Positions 1 through 9,358 of a stretch of 64,000 nt of DNA are shown piece after piece. Below the pieces are notes generated by a model, which worked only from the letters and a program-made list of their open reading frames with translations, did no database searches and had not been told where the DNA came from. A program made the position numbers and the translations under genes. Source of the stretch: an uncultured Thalassolituus sp. (GTDB lineage Bacteria; Pseudomonadota; Gammaproteobacteria; Pseudomonadales; Oceanobacteraceae); contig NZ_CATMFB010000010.1 of assembly GCF_950066645.1 (NCBI RefSeq), positions 1 through 64,000 of the forward strand. The letters run 5' to 3'. The stretch's first letter is position 1. The number at the start of each line of letters is the position of its first letter.

Positions 1-1
1 T

Positions 2-87
2 TGGTGCGGATGGCGAGACTCGAACTCGCACGAGCGTTGCTCACCACCCCCTCAAGATGGCGTGTCTACCAATTCCACCACATCCGC
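2..87 (-). tRNA. tRNA-Leu (anticodon GAG)
   Basis: The minus strand folds as a class II tRNA. The 7-bp acceptor stem GCGGATG/CATCCGC is followed by A and an encoded CCA. The D-arm TGGTGGAATTGGTAGACAC is typical of tRNA-Leu, there is a long variable arm (GAGCAACGCTC), and the T-arm carries GTTCGAGTC. The anticodon stem CCATC/GGTGG encloses the loop TTGAGGG, giving anticodon GAG. It lies 14 bp downstream of secG on the same strand, the usual secG-tRNA-Leu arrangement ahead of rimP-nusA. Confidence 0.95.
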
Positions 88-101
88 ACACAGGGCGAGT
101 C

Positions 102-500
102 TTATTCAGACTCTTCAGAAGTCTCCAGCACTGGTTCTTCACCAGAGACTGATGCATCCAGTTCGGGTGCATCTGAGGACGGCGCGTATTCTTCCACAAC
201 TGGGGTGTCCTGCTCAAGTGTTTCTGTCACTTCTTCAACAGGAATTCCGAAATTTTCGATCACAGACGCCTGACGCTTAGCAAAAACCGCCAGCCCCAGA
301 GAGGTTACGAAAAAAGCAGTTGCCAGAATGGCGGTGGTACGGCTCATAAAATTTGCAGAGCCACCTGAACCGAACACAGTCTGAGAGGCACCAGCGCCAA
401 AAGAAGCACCCGCATCAGCGCCTTTCCCCTGCTGCATCAGGACGAATGCCACGATGCCTACCGCAAGGATGATATGAACGATCAGAATAATTTGTTCCAT
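102..500 (-). CDS. secG: Protein-export membrane protein SecG
   Basis: SecG is the small SecYEG translocon subunit in the inner membrane and assists preprotein export. The 132-aa product has two hydrophobic helices, near residues 4-21 and 52-74. Between them is the conserved [20 protein letters not shown] loop, which identifies the family. The tail after residue 80 is long, Glu/Ser/Thr-rich and acidic, a variable extension common in gammaproteobacterial SecG. It lies 18 bp downstream of tpiA and 14 bp upstream of tRNA-Leu, so probably in the glmM-tpiA-secG transcription unit. Confidence 0.95.
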   Translation of the reverse strand: MEQIILIVHIILAVGIVAFVLMQQGKGADAGASFGAGASQTVFGSGGSANFMSRTTAILATAFFVTSLGLAVFAKRQASVIENFGIPVEEVTETLEQDTPVVEEYAPSSDAPELDASVSGEEPVLETSEESE

Positions 501-518
501 AATTTACAACCCGAGCCC

Positions 519-1259
519 TTACGCCCTACAGATTCCAAGAAATTCAGCGACATCGAGAGACGCGCCCCCGACCAGTCCGCCATCAATGTCTGGCTGTGAA
601 AACAATTCCACAGCGTTCGCAGCCTTTACGCTGCCCCCGTAAAGTACGCGGGTGTCCTGCGCTATCTCTGCAGATCGTCCGGCCAGCAGACGACGGATAT
701 ATGCATGCATTGCCTGAGCCTGTTCAGGCGTAGCAGTTTCGCCAGTACCAATGGCCCAGACGGGCTCATAGGCAATAACAATATTTTTCCAGTCTGCGTC
801 ACTCAACTCCTGCAGCAGAAGATTAAGCTGACGACCGACGACGACTTCCTCTTCCCCTTTCTGCCGTTCGTTCAGAGTTTCTCCGACACATACCACAGCA
901 ATCAGACCAGAAGTCAGCGCTTTTTTAGTTTTTTCCAGTACTACCGCATCGGTCTCGCCATACAGACTACGGCGCTCAGAATGTCCAAGAATCACCATTG
1001 AAGCACCGATGTCGCTCAGCATCGCTGCAGACACTTCACCAGTAAACGCACCGCTGTCCTGATCTGCACAATTCTGTGCACCGACCTGGATGGCAGACCC
1101 GGCAGTCAGTTCAACCGCCAGGGTCAGGTAAGGAAATGGGGGAAACACAGCGATCTCGCAAGACTGTTCACCTGCATCCCGGATCCCGGCCAACAACGCC
1201 CGGGTGTCTTCCACCGAAGCATTCATTTTCCAGTTACCGGCTACCAGTGTACGTCGCAT
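519..1259 (-). CDS. tpiA: Triosephosphate isomerase
   Basis: Interconverts dihydroxyacetone phosphate and glyceraldehyde-3-phosphate in glycolysis and gluconeogenesis (cytosolic homodimer). The 246-aa length is normal. All catalytic residues are visible: Asn9 and Lys11 in GNWKMN, the electrophilic His93 in GHSERR, and base Glu165 in AYEPVWAIGTG. Loop 6 and the phosphate-binding YGGSV and GLVGGASL segments are intact. It sits between glmM (74 bp upstream) and secG (18 bp downstream), a gene order conserved with Pseudomonas. The ATG start directly precedes the RRTLVAGNWKMN beta strand, as in homologues. Confidence 0.98.
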   Translation of the reverse strand: MRRTLVAGNWKMNASVEDTRALLAGIRDAGEQSCEIAVFPPFPYLTLAVELTAGSAIQVGAQNCADQDSGAFTGEVSAAMLSDIGASMVILGHSERRSLYGETDAVVLEKTKKALTSGLIAVVCVGETLNERQKGEEEVVVGRQLNLLLQELSDADWKNIVIAYEPVWAIGTGETATPEQAQAMHAYIRRLLAGRSAEIAQDTRVLYGGSVKAANAVELFSQPDIDGGLVGGASLDVAEFLGICRA

Positions 1260-1333
1260 GTGTTACCCCGAAATTCAAAGAGCGCAGATACTAGCCGAGA
1301 TACCCCCCGGAGACAAGCAGGAGGCTTCCCGGA

Positions 1334-2668
1334 TCAGGCCAGCGCCTTTTCTACAACTTCTGCCAGCTCCTGTGCCAGCAATTGAGTGACCGCCGGATCT
1401 TCAGCCTCGACCATCACACGCACAAGGGGTTCCGTACCGGACGGCCGCAGCAGAACACGGCCGCGATCTGCCAGTTTATTCTCTGTCGCTTTCACCGCGG
1501 CAATCACTTCCGGCTGGGCCATAACATCAACGTTCTTCTGACGACGCACATTAATCATGGTCTGCGGCATTTTGCTCATCCGCTTCTGCCACTCGTGCAA
1601 ACCCACACCGGTGTCACGCAACGCAAGCAGCACCTGAAGGGCCGACACAATGCCGTCGCCGGTTGAGTTCGCATCCAGACAAAGAAGGTGCCCCGACGAT
1701 TCACCACCAAAACGCCAACCATGCTCTGCCAGCATCTGCATGACGTGACGGTCACCGACTTTAGCTCGGCGGAAATCAATCCCTTTGTCTTTCAGGGCCA
1801 GCTCCAGTCCCAGATTACTCATCTGGGTACCAACAACCCCTCCCTGTAGCCGCCCCTGATCGAAGGCATGACTGGCGATAATAAATAACAGCTGATCGCC
1901 GTCGACCAGTTCGCCGTTATGATCAACCATCATTACCCGGTCACCATCGCCATCAAAAGCAATGCCCAGGTCGGCCTTCTCTTCAAGCACTCTCGCCTTC
2001 AACGCGGCTGGTGAGGTCGAACCACACTCGTGGTTAATGTTCAGACCATCAGGCTGATTACCAATCGTGACGACCGTCGCACCTAACTCACTGAATACAG
2101 ACGGCGCGATCTGATAGGTAGCACCGTGACTGCAGTCCAGAACCACTTTCAGGCCACGCAGATTCAGCGAATTCACGGTGCCCTTACAGAATTCAATATA
2201 CCGGCCCGCAGCATCGTTAATACGTACCGCTTTCCCAAGCTTGTCAGATTCGACACAGGTCATCGGCTGATCAAGATAAGACTCAATTTCCAGCTCAACT
2301 TCGTCTGGCAGTTTTGTCCCATCTCCAGAGAAGAATTTAATTCCATTGTCGTAATACGGATTGTGAGAGGCGCTGATCACGATGCCTGCCTGAGCCCGGA
2401 AGGTGCGGGTCAGATAAGCAATGCCTGGTGTAGGAATAGGGCCCAGCAGGCCGATATCCACACCTGCAGCCGACAGACCGGCTTCCAGTGCCGATTCAAA
2501 CATATAGCCGGAAATCCGGGTGTCTTTACCAATCAGAATGCGGCTTTTGCCGCGCTGAGCGAAGACCTTACCGGCCGCCCAACCAAGATGCATAATAAAC
2601 TGAGGGGTAATAGGTGCTTCACCGACCCGACCACGGATACCATCGGTTCCAAAATACTTTCTAGACAT
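1334..2668 (-). CDS. glmM: Phosphoglucosamine mutase
   Basis: Converts glucosamine-6-phosphate to glucosamine-1-phosphate for UDP-GlcNAc, peptidoglycan and LPS synthesis. The 444-aa protein starts [13 protein letters not shown], the usual GlmM N-terminus; an in-frame start 84 bp further upstream lies inside folP and is not used. The phosphorylated serine is Ser101 in [12 protein letters not shown]. The Mg-binding DGDGDR loop (near residue 240), the sugar-binding GGESSGH and the C-terminal phosphate-binding [12 protein letters not shown] are all present. Its ATG overlaps the folP stop by 8 bases, indicating translational coupling in folP-glmM. Confidence 0.97.
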   Translation of the reverse strand: MSRKYFGTDGIRGRVGEAPITPQFIMHLGWAAGKVFAQRGKSRILIGKDTRISGYMFESALEAGLSAAGVDIGLLGPIPTPGIAYLTRTFRAQAGIVISASHNPYYDNGIKFFSGDGTKLPDEVELEIESYLDQPMTCVESDKLGKAVRINDAAGRYIEFCKGTVNSLNLRGLKVVLDCSHGATYQIAPSVFSELGATVVTIGNQPDGLNINHECGSTSPAALKARVLEEKADLGIAFDGDGDRVMMVDHNGELVDGDQLLFIIASHAFDQGRLQGGVVGTQMSNLGLELALKDKGIDFRRAKVGDRHVMQMLAEHGWRFGGESSGHLLCLDANSTGDGIVSALQVLLALRDTGVGLHEWQKRMSKMPQTMINVRRQKNVDVMAQPEVIAAVKATENKLADRGRVLLRPSGTEPLVRVMVEAEDPAVTQLLAQELAEVVEKALA

Positions 2669-3503
2669 GTCCTTCCTCGAGAGTCGCCCTGACAACCTGC
2701 ATCGCTTCCCAGGTTGCTCTGACATTGTGCGCCCTGATGATACGGGCGCCATTCATTGCACAGATCACAGCCGCGGCAGCACTGCCTCCATCGCGGTCCA
2801 CTGCATCTGTACCTTCTTCTAATACGCCTGCAATCATACGCTTCCGGGAGAGGCCGGTCAGCACCGGGTAGCCGAGATCGAGAATCTGGCGAAGACGGTT
2901 AAGCAGGGTGTAGTTATGAACCAGATTTTTTCCGAACCCGAATCCTGGATCGAGAATGATCTGATCTGCGGATACGCCTGCTGCCGTAACAACGTCGATA
3001 CGCTCCTGCAGAAAATGACGGACATCCTGCATCAGGTCATCGTAGTAAGGCTTATCCTGCATATGGCCTGGCTCGCCACGCATATGCATCAGGCAGACCG
3101 GCAAACCTGTTTCAACCACTGCCTCGACCGCCCCGTTACGGCGTAACGCCCTGACATCATTTATCAGGTGTGCGCCTGCGGCAGCGGCCTCGCGGATGAC
3201 CTGCGGATTACTGGTATCTACCGACACAGCCACATCGAGACAGGCTGAAATCCGCTCGACCACAGGCACCACGCGCTCCAGCTCTTCTTCCGTGCTGACA
3301 GGGCTGGCGCCAGGCCGGGTTGATTCGCCACCGACATCAATAATCACAGCCCCATCACGGATCATCTGCTCACAATGACGCAAGGCTCTCTCTGGCCGGT
3401 CAAAGAGACCACCATCAGAAAATGAATCGGGAGTCACATTGAGAATGCCCATGATATTGGGCTGGGACAGATCTAACGTACGGTTACGTAAACGGAGGTT
3501 CAC
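2661..3503 (-). CDS. folP: Dihydropteroate synthase
   Basis: Condenses p-aminobenzoate with 6-hydroxymethyl-dihydropterin pyrophosphate to give dihydropteroate (folate pathway; sulfonamide target). The 280-aa TIM-barrel protein shows [14 protein letters not shown] near residue 19, the [11 protein letters not shown] loop near residue 57, and LDPGFGFGK plus GLSRK near residues 185 and 220. Translation starts at GTG, with GAGGA about 7 bases upstream. The ftsH terminator separates it from ftsH, so folP-glmM may depend on read-through or its own promoter. The gene overlaps glmM by 8 bases. Confidence 0.97.
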   Translation of the reverse strand: MNLRLRNRTLDLSQPNIMGILNVTPDSFSDGGLFDRPERALRHCEQMIRDGAVIIDVGGESTRPGASPVSTEEELERVVPVVERISACLDVAVSVDTSNPQVIREAAAAGAHLINDVRALRRNGAVEAVVETGLPVCLMHMRGEPGHMQDKPYYDDLMQDVRHFLQERIDVVTAAGVSADQIILDPGFGFGKNLVHNYTLLNRLRQILDLGYPVLTGLSRKRMIAGVLEEGTDAVDRDGGSAAAAVICAMNGARIIRAHNVRATWEAMQVVRATLEEGHV

Positions 3504-3522
3504 GGGTATTCCTCAGACAAAC

Positions 3523-3549
3523 AAAAAAGGCGGCCTGAGCCGCCTTTGA
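3523..3549 (-). terminator. Intrinsic terminator after ftsH
   Basis: Inverted repeat AAAGGCGGC-CTGA-GCCGCCTTT. On the minus strand it ends in a run of six T. It lies between the ftsH stop and the folP start. Confidence 0.8.
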
Positions 3550-3563
3550 CCTGCAGACAGAAC

Positions 3564-5480
3564 TTAGTTCTGGCCACCAGCGGGTTCACCAACGACATCG
3601 TCATCGTCACCCGCCATATCGCGGGTCGTCTGCGCTGGCGCAGACGGGCCGGAACCATCCGACCAGCCCTTAGGCGGACGTGGCTTACGGCCTGACATAA
3701 TGTCATCGATCTGATCAGCGTCGATAGTTTCGTACTCCATCAGAGCGTCTTTCATCATTTCCAGCTTGTCACGGTGTTCAACCAGAATCTGGGTCGCGCG
3801 CTGATAACAATTATCCAGCAGGCTCTTCACTTCGGCATCAATGGTCTTAGCCGTATCGTCCGACAGGTGCGCCATCTGGCCGCCACCGGAACTGCCCAGG
3901 TAGCTGTTCTGTTCATCTTCTGAATACAGCTGAGCGCCGAGTTTTTCAGACAGACCCCACTTGGTGACATAGTTGCGCGCATACTTAGTTGCCCGCTCGA
4001 TGTCATTGGAGGCACCGGTGGTCACACCGTCTTTGCCCAGAGTCAGCTCTTCGGCGATACGACCGCCGTACAGAGAGCAGATATTGCTTTCAATGCCGCG
4101 TTTGCTGATCGAATGGCGATCTTCCTCCGGGAGGAACATGGTCACACCGAGGGCGCGACCACGAGGAATGATAGAGACCTTGTACACAGGATCATGCTCA
4201 GGCACCAGACGACCAACGATTGCGTGGCCAGCCTCATGGTACGCTGTGTTCTCTTTCTCTTTCTCAGACATGACCATGGTTTTGCGTTCAGCACCCATCA
4301 GAATCTTGTCTTTCGCTTTTTCAAACTCTTCCATGGTTACTTCTGAGCGGTTCGCCCGGGCTGCGAATAAGGCAGCTTCATTCACCAGGTTGGCAAGGTC
4401 TGCACCGGAGAAGCCTGGTGTCCCCCGCGCAATCAGAGACGCGTTCACGTCTTCCGCGACCGGTGCCTTTTTCATATGAACATGAAGAATCTGTTCACGA
4501 CCACGGATATCTGGCAGCCCGACCACAACCTGGCGGTCAAAACGGCCAGGGCGCAACAGTGCAGGGTCGAGTACATCAGGTCGGTTAGTCGCAGCAATCA
4601 CGATGATGCCGTCGTTGACTTCAAAGCCGTCCATTTCAACCAGCAGCTGGTTCAGGGTCTGTTCGCGCTCGTCATTACCGCCACCGATACCCACACCACG
4701 TGAGCGGCCAACGGCGTCAATTTCATCAATAAAGATGATACATGGGGCCTGCTTTTTCGCCTGTTCGAACATGTCACGGACACGGGATGCACCCACACCG
4801 ACGAACATTTCAACGAAATCTGAGCCAGAGATTGAGAAGAAAGGCACACGGGCTTCACCCGCGATGGCTTTGGCCAGCAGTGTTTTACCTGTCCCTGGCT
4901 GACCCACCATCAGCACACCACGAGGAATCTTACCGCCGAGACGCTGGTACTTACCTGGCTCGCGCAGAAACTCCACCAGTTCTTTTACGTCTTCTTTGGC
5001 TTCATCACAGCCCGCTACGTCTTCGAATGTGGTTTTGATCTGATCTTCGCTCAGAAGTTTGGCCTTACTCTTGCCAAACGCCATCGGGCCGCCGCGCCCA
5101 GAGCCACCGCCCTGCATCTGTCGCATGAAGATCATAAAGACAGCGATAATGATCAGAATCGGCAGAGATGCCAGCAGTAGCTGCGACAGGAAGCTCTGCT
5201 TCTCAGGTTTCTCACCAACCACCTGGACCTTACGTTCCAGCAGCGTGTCCATCAGCTTGTCATCAAACGCTGGCAGCACAGTTTCGAAGCGCTCACCATT
5301 GAGCTGCTCACCTGTAATGCTCTGCCCTGCGATCGTCACAGATTTCACCTGTCCGTTCTGCACCGCACTCATGAAGTCGGAATACGACATTTCATTACCA
5401 CGGGTAGACGGATTGAAACTGTTAAACACCATCATCAGGACGGCAGCGATAACAGCCCATAACACGAAATTCTTTGCCAT
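3564..5480 (-). CDS. ftsH: ATP-dependent zinc metalloprotease FtsH
   Basis: Membrane-anchored AAA+ protease that degrades LpxC, sigma-32 and unassembled membrane proteins as a hexamer. The start chosen is ATG (MAKNFVLW, 638 aa); an in-frame GTG 12 bp upstream falls within the likely ribosome-binding stretch AAGGTGGTG. TM1 is at about 4-20, a periplasmic domain at 21-100 and TM2 at 101-119. Walker A GQPGTGKT is at 193-200, Walker B IIFIDEID near 248, the SRH arginines lie in LLRPGRFDR, and the zinc site HEAGH is at 415-419. It lies 71 bp downstream of rlmE, the standard rlmE-ftsH pair. Confidence 0.98.
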   Translation of the reverse strand: MAKNFVLWAVIAAVLMMVFNSFNPSTRGNEMSYSDFMSAVQNGQVKSVTIAGQSITGEQLNGERFETVLPAFDDKLMDTLLERKVQVVGEKPEKQSFLSQLLLASLPILIIIAVFMIFMRQMQGGGSGRGGPMAFGKSKAKLLSEDQIKTTFEDVAGCDEAKEDVKELVEFLREPGKYQRLGGKIPRGVLMVGQPGTGKTLLAKAIAGEARVPFFSISGSDFVEMFVGVGASRVRDMFEQAKKQAPCIIFIDEIDAVGRSRGVGIGGGNDEREQTLNQLLVEMDGFEVNDGIIVIAATNRPDVLDPALLRPGRFDRQVVVGLPDIRGREQILHVHMKKAPVAEDVNASLIARGTPGFSGADLANLVNEAALFAARANRSEVTMEEFEKAKDKILMGAERKTMVMSEKEKENTAYHEAGHAIVGRLVPEHDPVYKVSIIPRGRALGVTMFLPEEDRHSISKRGIESNICSLYGGRIAEELTLGKDGVTTGASNDIERATKYARNYVTKWGLSEKLGAQLYSEDEQNSYLGSSGGGQMAHLSDDTAKTIDAEVKSLLDNCYQRATQILVEHRDKLEMMKDALMEYETIDADQIDDIMSGRKPRPPKGWSDGSGPSAPAQTTRDMAGDDDDVVGEPAGGQN

Positions 5481-5551
5481 GTGAGGCACCACCTTCTTCA
5501 GCTGGCCAGTTCTCTGACCGATTACACTCTGCTTAGCTTAGCAGCCATTCC

Positions 5552-6172
5552 TCAGGGACGGAAACCTTTACCGACCACGTAGACTTCGCGGGAGCGCGGG
5601 CGCGATGCCTTGGGCTTACGGACCACGACTTTCGAGAAAGACGTCCGCAAGTCCGCCACATAGGCGTCAAAGCCCTCTCCCTGAAACACTTTGGCAACAA
5701 ACGCGCCGTTTGGTTTCAGAACCTGGCGGGCCATATCCAGAGCAAGTTCAACCAGATACATCGCACCTGGCTGGTCAATGGAGGCTACTCCAGACATATT
5801 GGGGGCCATATCCGAAATTACAAGGTCCACGGGCGCACCATTCACAACTCCCATCAGCTCATCGAAGACTTCATCGGTGGTAAAGTCACCCTGAATGAAG
5901 GTGACATCTTCGATCGGATCCATCGCCAGAATGTCTGAAGCAATGATATTGCCCTTACTTCCCACCCGACGTGCGACCACCTGAGACCAGCCGCCCGGCG
6001 CCGACCCCAGGTCCAGAACGGTCATGCCTGGGCGCATCAGAGCGTCTTTTTCATCCAGTTCAATCAACTTATAGCTGGCACGGGTGCGATAACCATCCTG
6101 CTGGGCTTTCTGAACCCAGACATCATCGACATGTTCTTTCAGCCAGTCAGCACTCGATTTTGAACGTGCCAT
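5552..6172 (-). CDS. rlmE: 23S rRNA (uridine-2'-O)-methyltransferase RlmE (FtsJ/RrmJ)
   Basis: SAM-dependent 2'-O-methylation of U2552 in the 23S rRNA A-loop; a heat-shock gene in E. coli. The 206-aa protein has the K-D-K-E tetrad region: [12 protein letters not shown], the SAM-binding [14 protein letters not shown] (residues 52-65), the catalytic-Asp segment [11 protein letters not shown], and KVFQGEGFD with its lysine. It is divergent from yhbY across 73 bp and upstream of ftsH. Length and motifs are canonical. Confidence 0.97.
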   Translation of the reverse strand: MARSKSSADWLKEHVDDVWVQKAQQDGYRTRASYKLIELDEKDALMRPGMTVLDLGSAPGGWSQVVARRVGSKGNIIASDILAMDPIEDVTFIQGDFTTDEVFDELMGVVNGAPVDLVISDMAPNMSGVASIDQPGAMYLVELALDMARQVLKPNGAFVAKVFQGEGFDAYVADLRTSFSKVVVRKPKASRPRSREVYVVGKGFRP

Positions 6173-6198
6173 ATGCAGTCTTTACTCCACTGGTAGGG

Positions 6199-6204
6199 TA
6201 TAAT
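6199..6204 (+). promoter_or_regulatory. Probable -10 element for yhbY
   Basis: A perfect TATAAT lies 42 bases upstream of the yhbY ATG in the 73-bp gap divergent to rlmE. No good -35 is seen at 17-bp spacing (CAGTCT), so this rests on the -10 hexamer alone. Confidence 0.4.
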
Positions 6205-6245
6205 GATCCACCATTTTACACCTTACTTCCGAGCGACCCCACCCT

Positions 6246-6548
6246 ATGGCACTGAGCAACGAACAGAAAAAGGCCTACCGCGCCATTGGCCACACCCTGA
6301 ACCCAATCGTGACAATCGCCTCCAAGGGCCTGACCGAGGCCGTCCTTGAAGAAATAGGCCGGGCACTCGATGACCATGAACTGATCAAGATAAAAGTCGC
6401 TGTCGGTGACCGCGAAGTTAAGAAAGTTGTCATCAAAGCTCTGGTAGAACAGACCGGGGCAGAGCTTGTTCAGCAGATCGGCAACACCGCCCTGCTTCTG
6501 CGCCGCAATCCGAAAGCCAAAGCTAACCTGTCGAATCTGCAACGCTGA
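6246..6548 (+). CDS. yhbY: YhbY family ribosome-assembly RNA-binding protein
   Basis: Small CRS1/YhbY (CRM) domain protein that associates with pre-50S particles. The 100-aa product has the family pattern: an N-terminal helix followed by HTLNPIVTIASKGLTEAVLEEIGRAL, then DHELIKIKV and a central segment ending in G.TALLLRRNP. The typical GxxG motif appears as SKGL here. It is divergent from rlmE, as in many gammaproteobacteria, where it usually lies close to greA and carAB; here four lipid and regulator genes have been inserted in between. Confidence 0.93.
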   Translation: MALSNEQKKAYRAIGHTLNPIVTIASKGLTEAVLEEIGRALDDHELIKIKVAVGDREVKKVVIKALVEQTGAELVQQIGNTALLLRRNPKAKANLSNLQR

Positions 6549-6648
6549 AGCGTCGTACATATCAGGTCAAGTTACCCCGGCAGACATCCCGGGGTTGGAA
6601 CCCCGGCCCGGAGCGGGGATAATGCAAAATAAAAAAAGGTTAAGCAGT

Positions 6649-7773
6649 ATGTCTAACATTGTTATTTCAGGCTCCGGTCTGTTTATTCCACCGCACAGCA
6701 TCTCCAACGACGAACTGATCGCCGCTTACAATGCGTATGTTGAGAAGTTCAATGCCGAACACGCCGCCGCGATCGAAGCGGGTGAAACTGAAGCACTCCC
6801 CAGCTCAAGCAGCGAATTCGTAGAAAAAGCGTCCGGCATTAAGTCACGCTATGTGATGTACAAAGACGGCATGCTGGACCCTGAGCGCATGGCGCCTGTT
6901 TTCAAGCCTGCGCTGGAAGGTGACGAACCAGAGACAGTCACTATGGCCGTTGCCGCCGCGAAAGAAGCAATGGCCCAGGCCGGAAAAACTGCCGATGACA
7001 TCGACCTTGTCATCATGGGCACCACCAATCACCAGCGTCCATATCCATCCGCCGCTGTTGAAGTTCAGAAGAAGCTGGGTATTTCAGGCTTTGCCTACGA
7101 CATGGGCATCGCCTGCTCGACGATGACGTTTGCCATGATTAACGCTTACACCGCACTGAAAGCCGGCACGGCTAAATGCGCATTGGTGGTTAATCCTGAA
7201 TTCGCCTCGCCTCAGCTGAACCTGAAGTCCCGCGACAGCCACTTCATCTTTGGCGATGTCGCAACGGCGGTGGTGATGGAAAAAGAAGAAAACTGCACCT
7301 CTGAGTATGCGTTCCGCATCCTGAATACCAAGCAGATGACAACCTTCTCTGACAATATCCGTTGCGATGGCAATTACACTGATCACAACTTCTCAGCCGG
7401 ACAGCTGCCAGACGATCGCCCGTACTTCCGTCAGAACGGTCGCAAGGTATTTAAAGAGCTTCTGCCTCTGGTAACAGGCTTTATTACGGAGCAGCTGACA
7501 GAAAACCAGCTTCAGCCTACTGACCTGAAGCGCATGTGGCTGCATCAGGCTAACCTGACGATGAATATGTTTGCTGCGAAAAAGCTGCTCGGACGCGAGC
7601 CCGCTGCAGATGATACGCCCATCGTTCTGGATGAATTCGCAAACACAGCATCTGCTGGTTCGCTGATTGCGTTCCATCGGCACAAAGATGGTTTCGCACC
7701 TGGCGACAAGGGCCTGATCTGCTCGTTTGGTGCCGGTTACTCGGTCGGCAGCCTGCTGGTCGAAAAACTCTGA
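6649..7773 (+). CDS. Beta-ketoacyl-ACP synthase III-like enzyme (FabH-like, PA3286 type)
   Basis: Thiolase-fold condensing enzyme. The 374-aa protein has the full KAS III triad: Cys156 in GIACSTMTF, His299 in WLHQAN and Asn332 in EFANTASAGS. Its N-terminus carries the insertion GLFIPPHSISNDEL..YN..VE.FN that separates the P. aeruginosa PA3286 group from housekeeping FabH. PA3286 is described as using medium-chain acyl-CoA to feed beta-oxidation intermediates into fatty-acid synthesis; that activity is inferred here. The start chosen is the ATG after AAAAAGG; an in-frame ATG at 6622 is possible. It is probably expressed separately from yhbY and ends in its own terminator. Confidence 0.88.
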   Translation: MSNIVISGSGLFIPPHSISNDELIAAYNAYVEKFNAEHAAAIEAGETEALPSSSSEFVEKASGIKSRYVMYKDGMLDPERMAPVFKPALEGDEPETVTMAVAAAKEAMAQAGKTADDIDLVIMGTTNHQRPYPSAAVEVQKKLGISGFAYDMGIACSTMTFAMINAYTALKAGTAKCALVVNPEFASPQLNLKSRDSHFIFGDVATAVVMEKEENCTSEYAFRILNTKQMTTFSDNIRCDGNYTDHNFSAGQLPDDRPYFRQNGRKVFKELLPLVTGFITEQLTENQLQPTDLKRMWLHQANLTMNMFAAKKLLGREPAADDTPIVLDEFANTASAGSLIAFHRHKDGFAPGDKGLICSFGAGYSVGSLLVEKL

Positions 7774-7787
7774 TCTGACGCTACACG

Positions 7788-7824
7788 AAAAGGCCGCATT
7801 GCCCGACAGCATGCGGCCTTTTTC
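7788..7824 (+). terminator. Intrinsic terminator after the KAS III gene
   Basis: Stem AAAAGGCCGCAT...ATGCGGCCTTTTT with a 10-base loop. It lies about 15 bases behind the stop codon. Confidence 0.85.
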
Positions 7825-7918
7825 GTATCTGACAATTATGACAGACCAGTTAAGCCGCTGATTTACACAGAAAAAAGTGACAAAATGCACACCTGTTTAA
7901 GAATTACAGGTTTTCCGC

Positions 7919-8440
7919 GTGGCACAGATTATTCAGACCGAGATGACCGAGCTGGTCACTCCTGGCATGGCAAACTTCTCCGGTAATATGCACGGTGGTG
8001 AGCTACTCAAACTCCTCGATAAAGTTGCTTACACCTGCGCCATGCGCTACAGCGGCAATTATGCCGTGACTCTCTCGGTGGATAACGTACTGTTCAAGCA
8101 GCCCATCCACATCGGCGAACTGGTGACCTGCCTGGCAACCGTAAACTACGTGGGTCGCACTTCCATGGAAATCGGCATCAAGGTTATTGCAGAAGATATT
8201 AAGCAGAAGACCGTCCGACATACCCACACCTGTTACTTCACCATGGTAGCCATGGATGAGACGAACAAGCCAACCCCACTGCCACAGCTTGAACTGAAAG
8301 ATGAAATTCAGGAACGTCGCTGGAACAAGGCGCTGAAACGTCGCGAGGCCCGTCAGCGACTGCAGAAAATGATGAAAGCAATTGAGCTGGACGATGGCTC
8401 AGATGAGCTGAACGACATCCCTCAGGTGAGCTGCCCTTAA
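7919..8440 (+). CDS. Acyl-CoA thioesterase, hotdog fold (YciA/BACH type)
   Basis: Predicted to hydrolyse acyl-CoA to free fatty acid and CoA. The 173-aa protein begins at GTG. It carries the acyl-CoA hydrolase signature SGNMHGGELLKLLDKVAY (residues 21-38), DNVLFKQPIHIGELV and the strand VGRTSMEIGIKV. The Asn/Asp-containing hotdog helix is intact. The C-terminal 50 residues are charged and helical, beyond the domain. It converges with the PaaX-like gene so closely that the two stop codons share TTAA. The lipid theme of its neighbours suggests acyl-CoA pool control. Confidence 0.88.
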   Translation: MAQIIQTEMTELVTPGMANFSGNMHGGELLKLLDKVAYTCAMRYSGNYAVTLSVDNVLFKQPIHIGELVTCLATVNYVGRTSMEIGIKVIAEDIKQKTVRHTHTCYFTMVAMDETNKPTPLPQLELKDEIQERRWNKALKRREARQRLQKMMKAIELDDGSDELNDIPQVSCP

Positions 8441-9234
8441 GCCTCAAGCTGGCCGATAAGCTCAGACCAGATAGCATTACCGACGTCATCAAACAGCATC
8501 ATGGTTTCGACCATGGTGCGGCGCGCTTCAGTGTCTACCATAGAGTCGGGCAATCTCGGATCGAAGGCTATCGCCCTGAGCACCCTGTCACCAATCAGGA
8601 AGCACTCACGGGCGGCATCCTCCAGGCTGTTTTCAGGGTAATCTTCTAACCAGACCGACATCTGCTCGGTCAGGGTACGATAAGCCTGCGTCAGTTCATC
8701 CACCGGCCACAGAGATGCGTCCGGCACACGCTCACCGACAAACCCGGCCGGGTAAATCAGTACCGCGTTATCTTCGAGGCCGAGCTGGCACAGATTCTCA
8801 AGCAGATCATCAGGAGAAATCGCCAGATTGGCCGGCCTGACAAGAAGCCCCTGCTCGAAGCTCCGGAAGCCCCACAGTTCTGTCGCCCGCTCACGTTGAC
8901 GCAGCTGTTTCCGGTCGCGGCGACCAAGATGTGCGACATACAGCGCGAGCCAGCGTCCATCCCAGACAGTGAGTTCATCTTCGAGCAGACGCCACCTGTC
9001 CTGCAGATCCGCCAGCTTTCTGGCCGCGGGACCCAGGTCGTACACCCCTCGCTCACTGACCACGAGTAACTCTTCCGAGACCAGGCGGTTCAGAGAGACC
9101 CGCACATTATTCGCTTCAATGCCGAAGATTTCGGCCAGACGCACCAGCGTCGCTGAAGGCATAGGTCCTTCGGCTTCTTTTACCAGATTGAGAAGCAGCT
9201 TTTTGGCTGGGTAAGTGACGGGCGCTGAGGACAT
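8437..9234 (-). CDS. PaaX family transcriptional repressor
   Basis: The 265-aa protein has an N-terminal winged helix (residues 1-65, with ATLVRLAEIFGIEANNVRVSLNRLVSEELL as the recognition region). A PaaX-like middle domain follows (DRWRLLEDELTVWDGRWLALYV, residues 78-150), then a C-terminal helical domain. PaaX proteins bind acyl-CoA-type ligands such as phenylacetyl-CoA and repress neighbouring genes. No phenylacetate genes are present here. The divergent partner is a fatty-acid desaturase, so a fatty-acyl-CoA responsive repressor of that gene is plausible (inference). Its stop codon overlaps that of the converging thioesterase gene. Confidence 0.8.
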   Translation of the reverse strand: MSSAPVTYPAKKLLLNLVKEAEGPMPSATLVRLAEIFGIEANNVRVSLNRLVSEELLVVSERGVYDLGPAARKLADLQDRWRLLEDELTVWDGRWLALYVAHLGRRDRKQLRQRERATELWGFRSFEQGLLVRPANLAISPDDLLENLCQLGLEDNAVLIYPAGFVGERVPDASLWPVDELTQAYRTLTEQMSVWLEDYPENSLEDAARECFLIGDRVLRAIAFDPRLPDSMVDTEARRTMVETMMLFDDVGNAIWSELIGQLEA

Positions 9235-9316
9235 AGAAACGAGTAGTTGACCGTATTACTCCGATATTAGCACAGTCGCACCGCACCCAACTTATTACTA
9301 AATTTGACTCATTGAT

Positions 9317-9329
9317 ACACAAAGTGTAA
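9317..9329. promoter_or_regulatory. Possible operator in the PaaX-like/desaturase divergent region
   Basis: Inverted repeat TACAC-AAA-GTGTA, 29 bases upstream of the desaturase ATG in the 124-bp divergent spacer. Position and symmetry suit a repressor site, but five-base arms occur easily by chance. Confidence 0.3.
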
Positions 9330-9358
9330 TTATCGCTGAAAATTACTGGAGCAGACCC

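Noticed and set aside
2126-2692. 188-codon open frame on the plus strand opposite glmM
   Set aside because: Shadow of the glmM frame; the product has no family features.
3564-5492. Upstream GTG start for ftsH
   Set aside because: It lies in the probable Shine-Dalgarno region and adds four residues (MVPH) not expected before the conserved MAKN start.
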